Assembly (NCBI RefSeq): GCF_017309585.1
Contig: NZ_CP071322.1
Location: forward strand, 1 to 64,000
DNA from: Nitrogeniibacter aestuarii
GTDB lineage: Bacteria > Pseudomonadota > Gammaproteobacteria > Burkholderiales > Rhodocyclaceae
Direction of reading: 5' to 3'
DNA: 64,000 bases
Positions 50,905-58,921 of the stretch are shown here, in pieces. Position 1 is the stretch's first letter; each line of letters opens with the position of its first letter. The position numbers were made by a program, and so were the translations under genes. Under the pieces are notes generated by a model that saw only the letters and a program-made list of their open reading frames with translations, ran no database searches and had not been told where the DNA came from.

Positions 50905-50950
50905 ATCGCGGGTGATTCTTGATCACCGTCCAGTTGCAGCGATTGACTGG
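50905..50950 (-). ncRNA. Upstream pseudoknot Q6
   Basis: Minus strand: CCAGT and ACTGG form stem 1; loop ATCGC pairs with GCGAT downstream; between them GGTGATT/AATCACC forms a hairpin. The layout is the same as Q1-Q5 although the sequence is different in every stem. Confidence 0.7.
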
Positions 50951-50975
50951 CATTGAAAGGCCAACGAAGTGGCTT

Positions 50976-51042
50976 GCTTTCCCAAAGCACTCCCCTTGAA
51001 GGGCTTTGGGAAAGCCCGTCAGCTCAAAATAAGCCGACGGGA
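50976..51042 (-). ncRNA. Overlapping hairpin/inverted repeat H1
   Basis: GCTTTCCCAAAGC and GCTTTGGGAAAGC form a perfect 13-bp inverted repeat. A short hairpin (CCCGTC...GACGGG) lies before it on the minus strand and shares its end with the long repeat, so the two can exclude each other like a terminator and antiterminator. Confidence 0.6.
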
Positions 51043-51044
51043 AA

Positions 51045-51061
51045 GGTAGTGCGATAGACGA
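51045..51061 (-). repeat. Iteron in front of the radC cluster
   Basis: Minus strand TCGTCTATCGCACTACC matches the iteron consensus at all variable positions. It lies just after the helicase gene and before H1/Q6/P1 and radC, which extends possible Rep control to this region. Confidence 0.7.
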
Positions 51062-51070
51062 ACGTTCTGG

Positions 51071-53365
51071 TTAGGCTTCAACCAGCTGTTTCGCGAGCGC
51101 GATCTCAATGGAATCACCGGACTGATTAAGGACGTCGAGACCGGAGTCGGGCATGTCACCACTCGTCGATTGGGCAACTGCAATCTTTGCTGCCATGAGT
51201 TCCAAACATGCTGTTTGTGCAGACTTCTCATAGCCGAGGAAGATGACGCGAACGTCCTCGTCCTGACCGATTCGCCATGAACGTCGTGCCGCCTGCCACA
51301 AGGTAAATACGTTGTAGCCGGTCTGCATGAAGATGATGGTTGGAAATTCGAGGAGATCCAAGCCGGTTTTCACCAGCTCTGGGTTGGTCACGACAGCATC
51401 AACGCCACGGTCGACTTGATCTGCAATCCAGTCCTCCCGCTTTTCAGCGGAGACGCTGGCGCGCAGTACGGCGACTTTCATGCCGGTATTTTCGAGCACC
51501 AATTTGAGGCGAGTTGTGGTGTCTCGCTTCCCGCTGTAGATCGAATACACCAATACCCGCCGCCCTGCCCCCTTTTCGCGGCACACCCACTGAATCATTG
51601 CTGCTTCTTTGGGTGATGGGGTTGCCTCATCAAAGATGAAAGGCTGATAGGCGATTTGCGCACGAGTGCGTGGATGGCGAACAAGTTCATCTCGAAAAGT
51701 GCAATCAGGCCAGGCCAAAAGGCAGTTCAGTACAACGCCCAGTAGCGAGTTGTCCCCTTGTCGAAGCGCGTGCTTCAACTCAGCGACGAGCACTTGCTCA
51801 AGACGACGGTAGGCTTCTCGCTGCTCTTCTGTCATTGGCACCGATTCGAAGAGTTCGTCGTACGGTGGCAAGACCCCTGCATCGATGTCGCGAAGTTTCA
51901 GAAACGCAGTGATCGGCAAGACGTAGCGCATGATGCCCTTCGGACCAAACCCCGGACCTTTCACGACCCGGTGAGTTGTCTTGCGGCCTCTCGCGGTGCG
52001 GTGCGAGCCAGAATCGGCCTCGCGGAACACGTCCTTGAGAACCCCATGCTCTCCCATGAATGCCGTCTGAGCTGTGCCAAGTCGGTTTCTCGAATTGACA
52101 CCAAAGCCGTCGGCAATCATTGCTGCAGGGTTCAGCCGCCACAGCAAATAGAACAGATCATCGGCGTATCCCCCCATTAGGGTTCCCGTGAGGAGCAATG
52201 TCTTCTGGCATTTGCGCGCGAGCACGCCCATGGCCTGACCTTGAGCTGAGCTACCGTTTTTGTACTCATGGCCCTCGTCGACAACAAGCAGTCCAAAGTA
52301 GCCTTGTGGCAAGTAGCGTTTGATGAACTCGGTTGCCTGATAGTCGCCCTGGCCGAAGCCGACCTCGGTGGTTGCAAGAGCGCGCTCGATGCGTTTGGCT
52401 TGTCGATCGGAAAAGACCAGCTCACCATCTGCATCCATCAAATTGACCAACTGGTAGATGTTGTCTGACAGCATGCTGCCCAATAACTCTTCTCCGAACC
52501 TGGCCACCAAGGCCTCGGCCTTTTTGGGGCCGATTGTGGGCATCTTCTGCAGTGACTCAAGCACCTGGTCGCGGTAGCTGCGCATGGGCCGCCCCTTTCG
52601 GGTGAGGGTCCAAAGTGGAGCACCGCAATCCTCGTCCTGGCAATTGAAGCGACTCTCGTTGAGTTCAATCTCGGCACGGGAGAATGGCAGCGGAACAGAA
52701 TCGCCCTCCCCGTTCTTTGCCATGATGAGACTGCCGCAACTCGGACACGCAGCGTATCGACCAACTTGCTTGCTGCCCATCTCCGAAGCAAATGGCACAA
52801 GGCGTTTTACAAATGCAGGACGCCAATGAAAGCCCATTCGCATTCGCACCCGGCCCAGGACGAAGAATTCCGGGACGGTGGCTTTGTTGCTCATTTCCCG
52901 GATTTTCAGAAGTTTCGCCAAAGTGTCGGGTCCATTCAGGATCCAGACTCGGGCGTTGGGAATCGTGTTCATGATTTCCCGGCGCCACTTGTAGACGAGA
53001 TGAGGTGGGCAAATCACCAGGCTTCGTTCGAAGCCCTCGTCGTGCATCAATTTGGCGACCGCAATCGCCATCATGGTCTTGCCCGTTCCCATCTCCGCGT
53101 TGATGATTCCTGCCGGTTGATCGTGATCAGACAGCAGGCACAGCATGGAATGAATTACTCCGCGCTGAGCATCAAAGGGCTTACGTTTCAAAGCGTCGAG
53201 AGCTTCGTCACGTGCGTGCGACGTCGAGCCATCAAACAGCGGCGCGCATTGGTTCTGAACCGCATCAAGTAGGGCGCCGCGGAATGTGCTGACCAACTCC
53301 TGCAGACCCATCGTCTGCGCTGGCGGAATGGCGAACTCTGGAAATGCTTCAATTTGCGTTTGCAT
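51071..53365 (-). CDS. SNF2/DEAH-like helicase with zinc-binding insert
   Basis: A 764-residue superfamily II helicase. Motif I AEMGTGKTMMAIAVAK (about 100), the motif II box VDEGHEYKNG (about 355), TLLLTGTLMGGYADDLF (motif III) and the C-terminal QAARRSWRIGQ (motif VI) are clear. Between motifs Ia and II there is an insertion with CPSCGS and CQDEDCG, a zinc-binding pair, and a helix-hairpin-helix-like segment (LQKMPTIGPKKAEALVARFG). It should move along or remodel DNA in plasmid replication or transfer. Preceded by leader P2. Confidence 0.9.
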   Translation of the reverse strand: MQTQIEAFPEFAIPPAQTMGLQELVSTFRGALLDAVQNQCAPLFDGSTSHARDEALDALKRKPFDAQRGVIHSMLCLLSDHDQPAGIINAEMGTGKTMMAIAVAKLMHDEGFERSLVICPPHLVYKWRREIMNTIPNARVWILNGPDTLAKLLKIREMSNKATVPEFFVLGRVRMRMGFHWRPAFVKRLVPFASEMGSKQVGRYAACPSCGSLIMAKNGEGDSVPLPFSRAEIELNESRFNCQDEDCGAPLWTLTRKGRPMRSYRDQVLESLQKMPTIGPKKAEALVARFGEELLGSMLSDNIYQLVNLMDADGELVFSDRQAKRIERALATTEVGFGQGDYQATEFIKRYLPQGYFGLLVVDEGHEYKNGSSAQGQAMGVLARKCQKTLLLTGTLMGGYADDLFYLLWRLNPAAMIADGFGVNSRNRLGTAQTAFMGEHGVLKDVFREADSGSHRTARGRKTTHRVVKGPGFGPKGIMRYVLPITAFLKLRDIDAGVLPPYDELFESVPMTEEQREAYRRLEQVLVAELKHALRQGDNSLLGVVLNCLLAWPDCTFRDELVRHPRTRAQIAYQPFIFDEATPSPKEAAMIQWVCREKGAGRRVLVYSIYSGKRDTTTRLKLVLENTGMKVAVLRASVSAEKREDWIADQVDRGVDAVVTNPELVKTGLDLLEFPTIIFMQTGYNVFTLWQAARRSWRIGQDEDVRVIFLGYEKSAQTACLELMAAKIAVAQSTSGDMPDSGLDVLNQSGDSIEIALAKQLVEA

Positions 53366-53387
53366 TCTGGGTACTCCAATAAATGCA

Positions 53388-53424
53388 GGGACGCTTCCCC
53401 ACAGGGATGCGCCCCTGTGGGTGG
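53388..53424 (-). ncRNA. Leader switch P2 (helicase)
   Basis: Minus strand: CCCACAGGG and CCCTGTGGG form the stem and GGGGCGC pairs with GCGTCCC (one G-T pair). Complementarity to the Shine-Dalgarno region is weak in this copy. Confidence 0.6.
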
Positions 53425-53445
53425 ATGGTTCTTGATTAAGGCTGG

Positions 53446-54465
53446 TCAATACTCGTCATGGCGCATGAAAGTGGTGACGCTGCGGTCATGCTCGGTGACG
53501 ATGTAGAAAAGGTTGTTGCTATCTGGCGGCAAAGCGGGATCTATGAGGTACATCGACACCAATCTTTCGCCGCGAGCGAGCGCAGCATCGTTGCGCTTCC
53601 AGTCGGAGGAGCACACATCTCCCCAGTCTCCGGTCACGTGACGCGCGATGGTGTCATTGAACAGATGGGGGTGCTGCGCCAGCAGGGCATCAAAGGCACG
53701 AGTTGCAACCACCTGACCCAGCTCGAATTGAGCTTTGTCGGACTCGCTCGCCACGGACAATGCTTCGACTGGCTCAGCATCACACGTTTCAGAGTCGGGT
53801 TCCGCGCGGCTATGGATCAGTGCAATCAACGCGGCTCGCTCTTCGACGTCGCCTTCGTCATGCTCATCGAGCAATCCTGAGGCAACTGATGCGGAGATGA
53901 CATTAGCGAAATTCGCAGGAAGGTGAACATTGAACCCCGTCAAACGGCCAAGGGGTGGAGCGTTGCTCAACTCAAGATCTTCGAAAATGTTCGCTCCAAG
54001 ACCCTTCATCAACGGATCTCGCCAAATGTCGAGCAAGGGAATCTTGCTGATGCGCTTGACGGTCTCCCAGACTCGATCATTCCATTCGAGTGCGTCAGTG
54101 CGCGGACCGATCAACCATGCCTGGCCCGATACCATTCCGCCACTCCGAATTGCTGGGTCGAAGATCCAGGCGTGCGCCATTGGACCAAGAATTCCAACAT
54201 CAGAGAGTTTGCCGGATTCCTTTTCGAGCTTTTTCGGGTTGGAGCACATGACGGGGTGCTTCCTTCCGTCTTCAGCTTGAAGGTCTAGCGTTGCAAGATT
54301 GCCGGTCAAGAGGCCGCCGTCTGCCTGCTTGAGTTCGAACGCGGAAAAGAACTTGAGCGTAGCGGTGTCACGCCCAAAAATCGACATGAACAACAGCTCA
54401 CCGTCGTTGTCGCGGACGCAGGCATCCACATAGAGGTCGGGACACCCGACGACACTCATGAACAT
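53446..54465 (-). CDS. Unknown plasmid protein with conserved C-terminal domain
   Basis: A 339-residue protein. The last 80 residues (IARHVTGDWGDVCSSDWKRNDAALARGERLVSMYLIDP...FYIVTEHDRSVTTFMRHDEY) follow a pattern I know from many plasmid-encoded proteins, usually as stand-alone small genes. The N-terminal 230 residues (starting MFMSVVGCPDLYVDACVRDNDGE) are unrelated, so this is a fusion of two modules. Function unknown. Leader hairpin P13 lies upstream. Confidence 0.75.
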   Translation of the reverse strand: MFMSVVGCPDLYVDACVRDNDGELLFMSIFGRDTATLKFFSAFELKQADGGLLTGNLATLDLQAEDGRKHPVMCSNPKKLEKESGKLSDVGILGPMAHAWIFDPAIRSGGMVSGQAWLIGPRTDALEWNDRVWETVKRISKIPLLDIWRDPLMKGLGANIFEDLELSNAPPLGRLTGFNVHLPANFANVISASVASGLLDEHDEGDVEERAALIALIHSRAEPDSETCDAEPVEALSVASESDKAQFELGQVVATRAFDALLAQHPHLFNDTIARHVTGDWGDVCSSDWKRNDAALARGERLVSMYLIDPALPPDSNNLFYIVTEHDRSVTTFMRHDEY

Positions 54466-54485
54466 TGAAGTTCTCCTGAGAATGT

Positions 54486-54513
54486 ACCTGTCGAACCCGA
54501 AGGTCCGACAGGT
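54486..54513 (-). ncRNA. Leader hairpin P13 (unknown 339-aa gene)
   Basis: Minus strand: ACCTGTCG and CGACAGGT with a GACC-TTCG-GGTT top, a simple hairpin without the knot. TTCTC/GAGAA pairing covers the Shine-Dalgarno site. It may be a simplified member of the leader family. Confidence 0.45.
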
Positions 54514-54527
54514 TAATGGGCGTGGAA

Positions 54528-54944
54528 TTAGTGCAGACTGATCGGCTCTGGATTGCGATCAACAGCGCTCACGACAGACGAGTCGCGTCGATTCGGCGCC
54601 TTGCAGCCCTCTTCGATTGCGTTTTTGGCGTCTGGGAATAACGCGATTCTCCCTTCCGTGGGCTGTCCGAAGATGCCGGAGGTCAGAAGATAGCGCGTAC
54701 CCTGGTTGCCCTCGAAAGGCTTGCCATGGCCCTTGAATTCGACGCAGTAGAAGCTCGTGACCCGTCGGCCGTCGAGCACTTCATGTGCCCGTGCAGCGGC
54801 CATACGAAGCATGAACTCATCAATCCACCCCAGAGTCGAGTGGAAGACTTCGTCACGCATGTACTGCTCGTAATCCTGAACGGTAGCGGGGTCTTGAGCG
54901 CCAGTGACCTCGGAAATGAGGTTGTGGATCTGGGATTGTTCCAT
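54528..54944 (-). CDS. Unknown small protein
   Basis: A 138-residue soluble protein (HNLISEVTGAQDPATVQDYEQYMRDEVFHSTLGWIDEFMLRMAAARAHEVL at the start). No motif recognised. It belongs to the chain of leader-controlled genes, with leader P3 directly upstream of its GGAGAG Shine-Dalgarno. Confidence 0.7.
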   Translation of the reverse strand: MEQSQIHNLISEVTGAQDPATVQDYEQYMRDEVFHSTLGWIDEFMLRMAAARAHEVLDGRRVTSFYCVEFKGHGKPFEGNQGTRYLLTSGIFGQPTEGRIALFPDAKNAIEEGCKAPNRRDSSVVSAVDRNPEPISLH

Positions 54945-54964
54945 GTGACTCTCCGAAAATTCGA

Positions 54965-55007
54965 GGCGGAGAGCCCCCCAGAGGGAGACATCTCCCCCTC
55001 GGGTTGG
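54965..55007 (-). ncRNA. Leader switch P3 (138-aa gene)
   Basis: Minus strand: stem CCCGAGGG with CCCTCTGGG; loop GGAGA pairs with TCTCC; CTCTCCG is also a perfect complement of CGGAGAG at the Shine-Dalgarno. This copy shows the exclusive pairing clearly. Confidence 0.72.
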
Positions 55008-55018
55008 ATTAAGTGAAA

Positions 55019-55420
55019 TTACTTGTTGGTCGGGTTGGCTTCAGCTTGTGCAGTAAAAAGTTCAGGCCACTTCAGTGGGGCGGATTTCTCCTTGCCCGCT
55101 GGTGATGGCGCTGGCTGATTACCTGCTTGGCTTTGCATGGGACGAGTGTTGGAATGACGGAGCGCTTTCGCGATCAGATCCCAGATGAACTTTGTGATCA
55201 GATAGCCCACCTTTTCAGCTTTCGACTGGAAGGTGTTCTTCTGAGCAATCAGGTAAAGGCCAGCGTACTGAGGCAGGCGCTTCAGTTGCGGGTATTCGTT
55301 GAAGAAATTCAGCAGGTGCTCCGCGTACTCGGGGTCACGGGCAAGCTCAATGAGTTTTTCGATGGCTTGGGCATTGAGTGCTTTCAGCTCATCAGAAGGA
55401 CTGCGGGACATATCAGGCAT
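55019..55420 (-). CDS. Unknown small protein
   Basis: A 133-residue protein, helical and acidic at the start (DELKALNAQAIEKLIELARDPEYAEHLLNFFNEYPQLKRLPQYAGLYLIAQ), basic at the end. No motif recognised. Its leader has the full H2-Q1-P4 series, so it heads a cluster (55420 to 50240 or beyond). Confidence 0.68.
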   Translation of the reverse strand: MPDMSRSPSDELKALNAQAIEKLIELARDPEYAEHLLNFFNEYPQLKRLPQYAGLYLIAQKNTFQSKAEKVGYLITKFIWDLIAKALRHSNTRPMQSQAGNQPAPSPAGKEKSAPLKWPELFTAQAEANPTNK

Positions 55421-55440
55421 GGTGGAACTCCATCAAAAAA

Positions 55441-55480
55441 GGGAGTCCACCCCCGTATCGGGAGAAGACTCCCGATTGGG
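55441..55480 (-). ncRNA. Leader switch P4 (133-aa gene)
   Basis: Minus strand: stem CCCAATCGGG with CCCGATACGGG; loop GGGAGTC pairs with downstream GACTCCC. ACTCC is also complementary to GGAGT at the Shine-Dalgarno, and GGTGGA to TCCACC behind it. Confidence 0.7.
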
Positions 55481-55497
55481 TAGGTACAACGAACAAT

Positions 55498-55541
55498 GTC
55501 CTGCATCCCGAAGGATGGTTCCGGTTTCAAGGACTGACCGG
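55498..55541 (-). ncRNA. Upstream pseudoknot Q1
   Basis: Minus strand: CCGGT/ACCGG stem with loop GTCAGTCCTTGAA, whose GTCC pairs with GGAC downstream, enclosing a CATCC-TTCG-GGATG hairpin. The UUCG loop fits this strand being the transcribed RNA. Confidence 0.75.
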
Positions 55542-55573
55542 ACGCTTTGTGGCACTAGGCCGACAAAACTCTT

Positions 55574-55634
55574 GGCTTTCCAATGACCGATTACCCCGGT
55601 CATTGGAAAGCCCCCTCGAGGTTGAGGAGGCGGG
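55574..55634 (-). ncRNA. Overlapping hairpin/inverted repeat H2
   Basis: GGCTTTCCAATGACCG and CGGTCATTGGAAAGCC are a perfect 16-bp inverted repeat. A short hairpin ending GAGGGGGC-TTT shares its 3' arm with it on the minus strand. Confidence 0.62.
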
Positions 55635-55672
55635 CTGAGTTTACAATAATGCAAATGGCATCGATAGTGCGT

Positions 55673-56002
55673 CTAGCTGCTCACCATGGCGCTGTCAGCA
55701 TGAGGAACCTTCCAGACGCGACCGTTATACGAGATTTGTGCGATCTGAGTTCCGCTTGAGTCAAAAACCGCTCCCCCGGTCCAGTTGCCTGCGCCGAGAC
55801 CGAAACCCCAGATGTATTTCCGGCACAGTGTCGAAGCGTGCTTCAGCGATTTCGCGTCAATGGCAAAGTCTCTCGTGCCTGGTAACGGAGCGGATGGGTT
55901 TTGCCCATGGTCTGGGTTGCCAATGTTGGACAGAGATACCGTCAGAGCCTGTTCGAGCGTCAGATCTGCATCGGTGATCTCGAGTTCGGGTGTGTAGTAC
56001 AT
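55673..56002 (-). CDS. Unknown small protein
   Basis: A 109-residue protein with a central CRKYIWGFGLGAGNWTGGAVFDSSGTQIAQISYNGRVWKV segment, beta-rich. No family recognised. It follows the 71-aa gene and is preceded by leader P5. Confidence 0.68.
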   Translation of the reverse strand: MYYTPELEITDADLTLEQALTVSLSNIGNPDHGQNPSAPLPGTRDFAIDAKSLKHASTLCRKYIWGFGLGAGNWTGGAVFDSSGTQIAQISYNGRVWKVPHADSAMVSS

Positions 56003-56022
56003 GCTTGCCTCCGAAGGAACTC

Positions 56023-56060
56023 GAGGCAGCGCCCATGGGGACGGTGCCCCAGTGGGTGAG
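56023..56060 (-). ncRNA. Leader switch P5 (109-aa gene)
   Basis: Minus strand: stem CCCACTGGGG with CCCCATGGG; GGCA pairs with TGCC; TGCCTC is complementary to GAGGCA at the Shine-Dalgarno. Confidence 0.66.
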
Positions 56061-56080
56061 AAGAACGATCGAGATGTGAC

Positions 56081-56296
56081 TTACGGTTCCTGGCGTTGTG
56101 TCCAGGTGCCGTCTTCAAGTGCTTTGGCAGCATTCGCCTGTGAGGGCCAATATTCCTGGCTTTCGCGCGAAACCGGGCCGCAGTCGTTCGCTGTCCCGAC
56201 GTAGTACCCGGCGCCGCTCTTCAAAATGCAAAGCGGTAGGTGGAGCTTGCAGCAGGTTCGCGCAAGTAGCCCCGTGGCTTGTGTGGTGAGTGTCAT
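56081..56296 (-). CDS. Unknown small protein (71 aa)
   Basis: Starts MTLTTQATGLLARTCCKLHLPLCILKSG and carries four cysteines; otherwise no recognised motif. Start chosen at 56296 because GGAGCC with complementary leader lies before it; a longer start would run through the leader. It heads a unit that continues to the 109-aa gene. Confidence 0.62.
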   Translation of the reverse strand: MTLTTQATGLLARTCCKLHLPLCILKSGAGYYVGTANDCGPVSRESQEYWPSQANAAKALEDGTWTQRQEP

Positions 56297-56317
56297 AGAT
56301 GGCTCCTGAATGTAGAA

Positions 56318-56359
56318 GGGAGCCAAAACTCCCATCGGGAGAGGCTCCCAATGGGGGGG
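56318..56359 (-). ncRNA. Leader switch P6 (71-aa gene)
   Basis: Minus strand: stem CCCATTGGGA with TCCCGATGGG; loop GGGAGCC pairs with GGCTCCC; TGGCTCC is a perfect complement of GGAGCCA at the Shine-Dalgarno. One of the clearest copies. Confidence 0.74.
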
Positions 56360-56380
56360 TGATCGCGACGGATCAGTTTG

Positions 56381-56417
56381 CTTTCTAGAAAGCTAGTTTT
56401 CGCATGCGAAAACTAGC
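56381..56417. promoter_or_regulatory. Composite palindromic site 2
   Basis: CTTTCTAGAAAG (56381-56392) and a perfect 26-bp palindrome (56392-56417) with core TTTTCGCATGCGAAAA. Their centres are 18 bp apart, as in the other two sites. It lies between Q5 and P6 in the leader of the 71-aa gene, so bound protein would also affect this transcription unit. Confidence 0.8.
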
Positions 56418-56434
56418 TTGAGGGGGGTATGGAT

Positions 56435-56475
56435 GCCCAGAGCTATAAGCCGTGCTGGTTTCATGGGCTGACCAG
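56435..56475 (-). ncRNA. Upstream pseudoknot Q5
   Basis: Minus strand: CTGGT/ACCAG stem, loop GCCC pairing with GGGC, with a short GGCT/AGCT hairpin between. The segment TGAAACC is kept. Confidence 0.65.
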
Positions 56476-56506
56476 ATTCATGACGTACGAGTCAGATTAG
56501 CACAGC

Positions 56507-57028
56507 CTATATCAAGTTGAGCGCTTTTGTCAGTCCATTTATTTGGCTCGCAAACTTCGTCCTGGTCTGAGTGAAAATCTTAACTTGCAGCTCGTTCATT
56601 TCCATGCGCGGAGTTTCCTTCGCGTTGCTCAAAATCCTGAACAACTTTTTGAGCCAAGATTTGGTAGCTACAGCTGCGCAAACGAACTGATAAGGTAGAT
56701 TCTCAAGAGGGAAAGCCTCAAGCTCCGCGAGAGAGATTTCGATATGACTGATCTCATCAGTCACGGGGCAAAGATCGCCGTACTTCTGGTCTATGCGCTC
56801 TTGGATGTCTTTCAGTTTGTTCTTGCAACCACGGCAAATCTCAATGAATAACTTAGCAGACTCCAGCCTATTCCGTTTTCTCTCGAACTCCAGTAGTTCA
56901 ACAGTTTTTATGTGTTGAAATCGGGCGACGAGCGCTGCAGCAATAATTGCCAAGATCGAGCCAATGGCTTGTACCCATGCAGCTAAGTTGTCGGATTGAG
57001 CGCATGAGAGGAGGTCTGGGGTTGTCAT
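56507..57028 (-). CDS. Unknown membrane-anchored protein, possibly inserted
   Basis: A 173-residue protein with one membrane segment near the N-terminus (WVQAIGSILAIIAAALVARF) and a long helical C-terminus. Unlike its neighbours it has no pseudoknot leader and a lower G+C content. A terminator lies upstream of it, so it is transcribed separately. It may be a later insertion. Confidence 0.6.
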   Translation of the reverse strand: MTTPDLLSCAQSDNLAAWVQAIGSILAIIAAALVARFQHIKTVELLEFERKRNRLESAKLFIEICRGCKNKLKDIQERIDQKYGDLCPVTDEISHIEISLAELEAFPLENLPYQFVCAAVATKSWLKKLFRILSNAKETPRMEMNELQVKIFTQTRTKFASQINGLTKALNLI

Positions 57029-57107
57029 CAGTGACCGCTTGGAATGAAATCGTCGGCGGAGTGGTAACCGCATTTATTGGGCTTCACGCTCATTTGCGCT
57101 AGGGCAG

Positions 57108-57152
57108 TCGAAAAAAGGCCCCGTAGGTCCGACTGGATCCACGGGGCTTTCG
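57108..57152 (-). terminator. Rho-independent terminator after the 169-aa gene
   Basis: Minus strand: GCCCCGT and ACGGGGC pair around a loop of about 18 bases and are followed by CTTTTTTCG. It separates the 169-aa gene from the 173-aa membrane gene. Confidence 0.8.
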
Positions 57153-57153
57153 A

Positions 57154-57663
57154 TTAGTAGCCCTGTTGGGCTAAAGAGTGTTGCAGTGCCTCTGCTACAA
57201 CAGCGAGTTGAGCGTCGGTGAGCGAGTCCTGAAGCGCACATAACGCGTCGGCTGTGGCCATGCCTTTCGCTAACTGCTCGCGGCAAACTGGTTGTTTGAT
57301 CGCGTCAACTTCACAAGTTTCTGCAAGCCGACGGTACAGCTTTCCAAACCCGGCCCAGCTCATGCCGATGTCAACGACTGATTCTGGTTGAGTTTCCGGA
57401 GCATCGTTTTCATCGCTTCCGAAGAGCCTTTCCAGCTCGTCGGTATCGTTGCGCAAGCGCCGAAGTTTTGGGTGCCATCTGAGCGTATCGAAGAACTGAC
57501 CAGGCGAGCTGTCCAGTACCGCGAACGCCTCTTTCATCAACGTGTCGTCGAGATCGAGCGTCTCGATCGCAATTCTCGTCTCTGCCGTGCTCGCATGAGC
57601 ATCGAGTTGTATGAGAGATTGGATGATGCGTGATGCTGCATTCCAGATATCCCGATCCATCAT
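57154..57663 (-). CDS. Unknown protein (169 aa)
   Basis: An acidic helical protein (DRDIWNAASRIIQSLIQLDAHASTAETRIAIETLDLDDTLMKEAFAVLDSSPGQF at the start). No family recognised. The start at 57663 has CAGGAG upstream, and leader P7 precedes it. The next gene downstream is separated by a terminator. Confidence 0.68.
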   Translation of the reverse strand: MMDRDIWNAASRIIQSLIQLDAHASTAETRIAIETLDLDDTLMKEAFAVLDSSPGQFFDTLRWHPKLRRLRNDTDELERLFGSDENDAPETQPESVVDIGMSWAGFGKLYRRLAETCEVDAIKQPVCREQLAKGMATADALCALQDSLTDAQLAVVAEALQHSLAQQGY

Positions 57664-57682
57664 CGTTTTGCTCCTGATGAAA

Positions 57683-57718
57683 GCGGGCAAGCCCTTGCGG
57701 GCATGCCCGCAAGGGTGG
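57683..57718 (-). ncRNA. Leader switch P7 (169-aa gene)
   Basis: Minus strand: stem CCCTTGCGGGC with GCCCGCAAGGG; GCGGGCA and downstream TTGCCCGC are complementary; TTGC can also pair with GCAA next to the Shine-Dalgarno. The Shine-Dalgarno pairing is weaker than in P3 or P8. Confidence 0.64.
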
Positions 57719-57743
57719 TTGAAGGTGCTTGATATTGGCGCGA

Positions 57744-58184
57744 CTAGCGCACGCGCTGAACTGTATGACCGCCTTGGACAAGGCTTACGGTCTGGCCGAC
57801 ATCGAGAGCAGCGACGGTTTGGCGGTCTTCTTCGGAGTAGCCTTCGTCTTCGGAGAAAAACAGCAGTGAAACACGCTGCTCGCCGGCGTCGATGTGCTTT
57901 TCCTCGTCCCACACGGCCAGGTAGGTCCGGGCGGGGATTTGTCGAATTTCAAGGTTGCCAATCTGGCGTTCTTTACCGTCTGCCAGTCGGATGCACACCA
58001 GCTCCAGTGTGGGCTGATCTTCCTGCTCCTGCTCTGGTTCCGGCAGAATGCCGTCGATCGAACTAAATGGTGTTTCGACAGTGAGTTGGTCTCCCAGCAG
58101 CCAGCCGACAGAGATGTAGTCAAACGGGTAATGCATGTCGGTGGCCAACACGACGACCACGTCAGGTTGAGGTTGGAATTCCAT
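57744..58184 (-). CDS. Unknown acidic protein (146 aa)
   Basis: A soluble acidic protein (PEPEQEQEDQ in the middle, DVVVVLATDMHYPFDYISVGWLLGDQL at the start). No family recognised. Leader P8 controls it, and it is followed by the 169-aa gene. Confidence 0.68.
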   Translation of the reverse strand: MEFQPQPDVVVVLATDMHYPFDYISVGWLLGDQLTVETPFSSIDGILPEPEQEQEDQPTLELVCIRLADGKERQIGNLEIRQIPARTYLAVWDEEKHIDAGEQRVSLLFFSEDEGYSEEDRQTVAALDVGQTVSLVQGGHTVQRVR

Positions 58185-58201
58185 GAATTGCTCCTGGTGT
58201 T

Positions 58202-58240
58202 GCGGAGCAAGCCCATGCGGGACTTGCCCGCATGGGTGGG
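58202..58240 (-). ncRNA. Leader switch P8 (146-aa gene)
   Basis: Minus strand: stem CCCATGCGGG with CCCGCATGGG; loop GCAAG pairs with CTTGC; TTGCTCC is a perfect complement of GGAGCAA at the Shine-Dalgarno. A textbook example of the exclusive pairings. Confidence 0.76.
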
Positions 58241-58256
58241 TGCTTCGATAAGTTGC

Positions 58257-58826
58257 TCAGAAGTGCAATGTCACAGGTACAAGTACCAGGCGACGATGAG
58301 TTTCATCCATGAGTTCCTGGAGTCGATCTTCAGTCGGAATGTCGCTCGTCAGAATCGAGGTTGTGCAATCGACGAAAATGCACTTCTGGTGCACCGTGTT
58401 GCTGGTGGCAAGCGAGAATGCATTCAAGGCATCATTGATCTTTTCCCAGTCAGCAATTCGAGCGTCAGTCTTCGACTGGATCGTCTCTTCGACATAGCGC
58501 AGCACAGCAGCAGCGTGATGCTTGCAAGTGTCGAGATGCTGCGGCCGTTCAAATTGCATGACTAGTTCAAGGCGCGACAACGCTTCAGAAACTCGCTGTG
58601 CGCTGGTAGTCCGAAGCTTCGCAATTTGATGCTCGAACGCCTCGCAGCTTCCCCATCCGGTAAGACGGTCGCGATCAAAAACATCTAGCCCATGAAGTTC
58701 TAGATGAGCCATTCGACCCTCAAGGAAGTGAGTCATGGAGTACGTGGTGCCAAGTGCTACGGCTTCATCAATCACATCGTCATCCGAGCAAAGCACCCAA
58801 ATATTAGCGCTCGCTTTGACAGGCAT
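58257..58826 (-). CDS. Unknown protein (189 aa)
   Basis: A soluble protein (MPVKASANIWVLCSDDDVIDEAVALGTTYSMTHFLEGRMAHLELHGLDVFDRD at the start), mixed alpha/beta. No family recognised. It has an ordinary GGAG site and no pseudoknot leader, and it follows the N6 methyltransferase-like gene after 95 bp. Confidence 0.65.
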   Translation of the reverse strand: MPVKASANIWVLCSDDDVIDEAVALGTTYSMTHFLEGRMAHLELHGLDVFDRDRLTGWGSCEAFEHQIAKLRTTSAQRVSEALSRLELVMQFERPQHLDTCKHHAAAVLRYVEETIQSKTDARIADWEKINDALNAFSLATSNTVHQKCIFVDCTTSILTSDIPTEDRLQELMDETHRRLVLVPVTLHF

Positions 58827-58921
58827 TTTGTTTCTCCTTCTTCTGCCTCGTTTTCCGCGTTGGGGAACACGGAAATATATGATGAACAAATATTGCAGAT
58901 ATGACAGTGACAAAGTACGAG

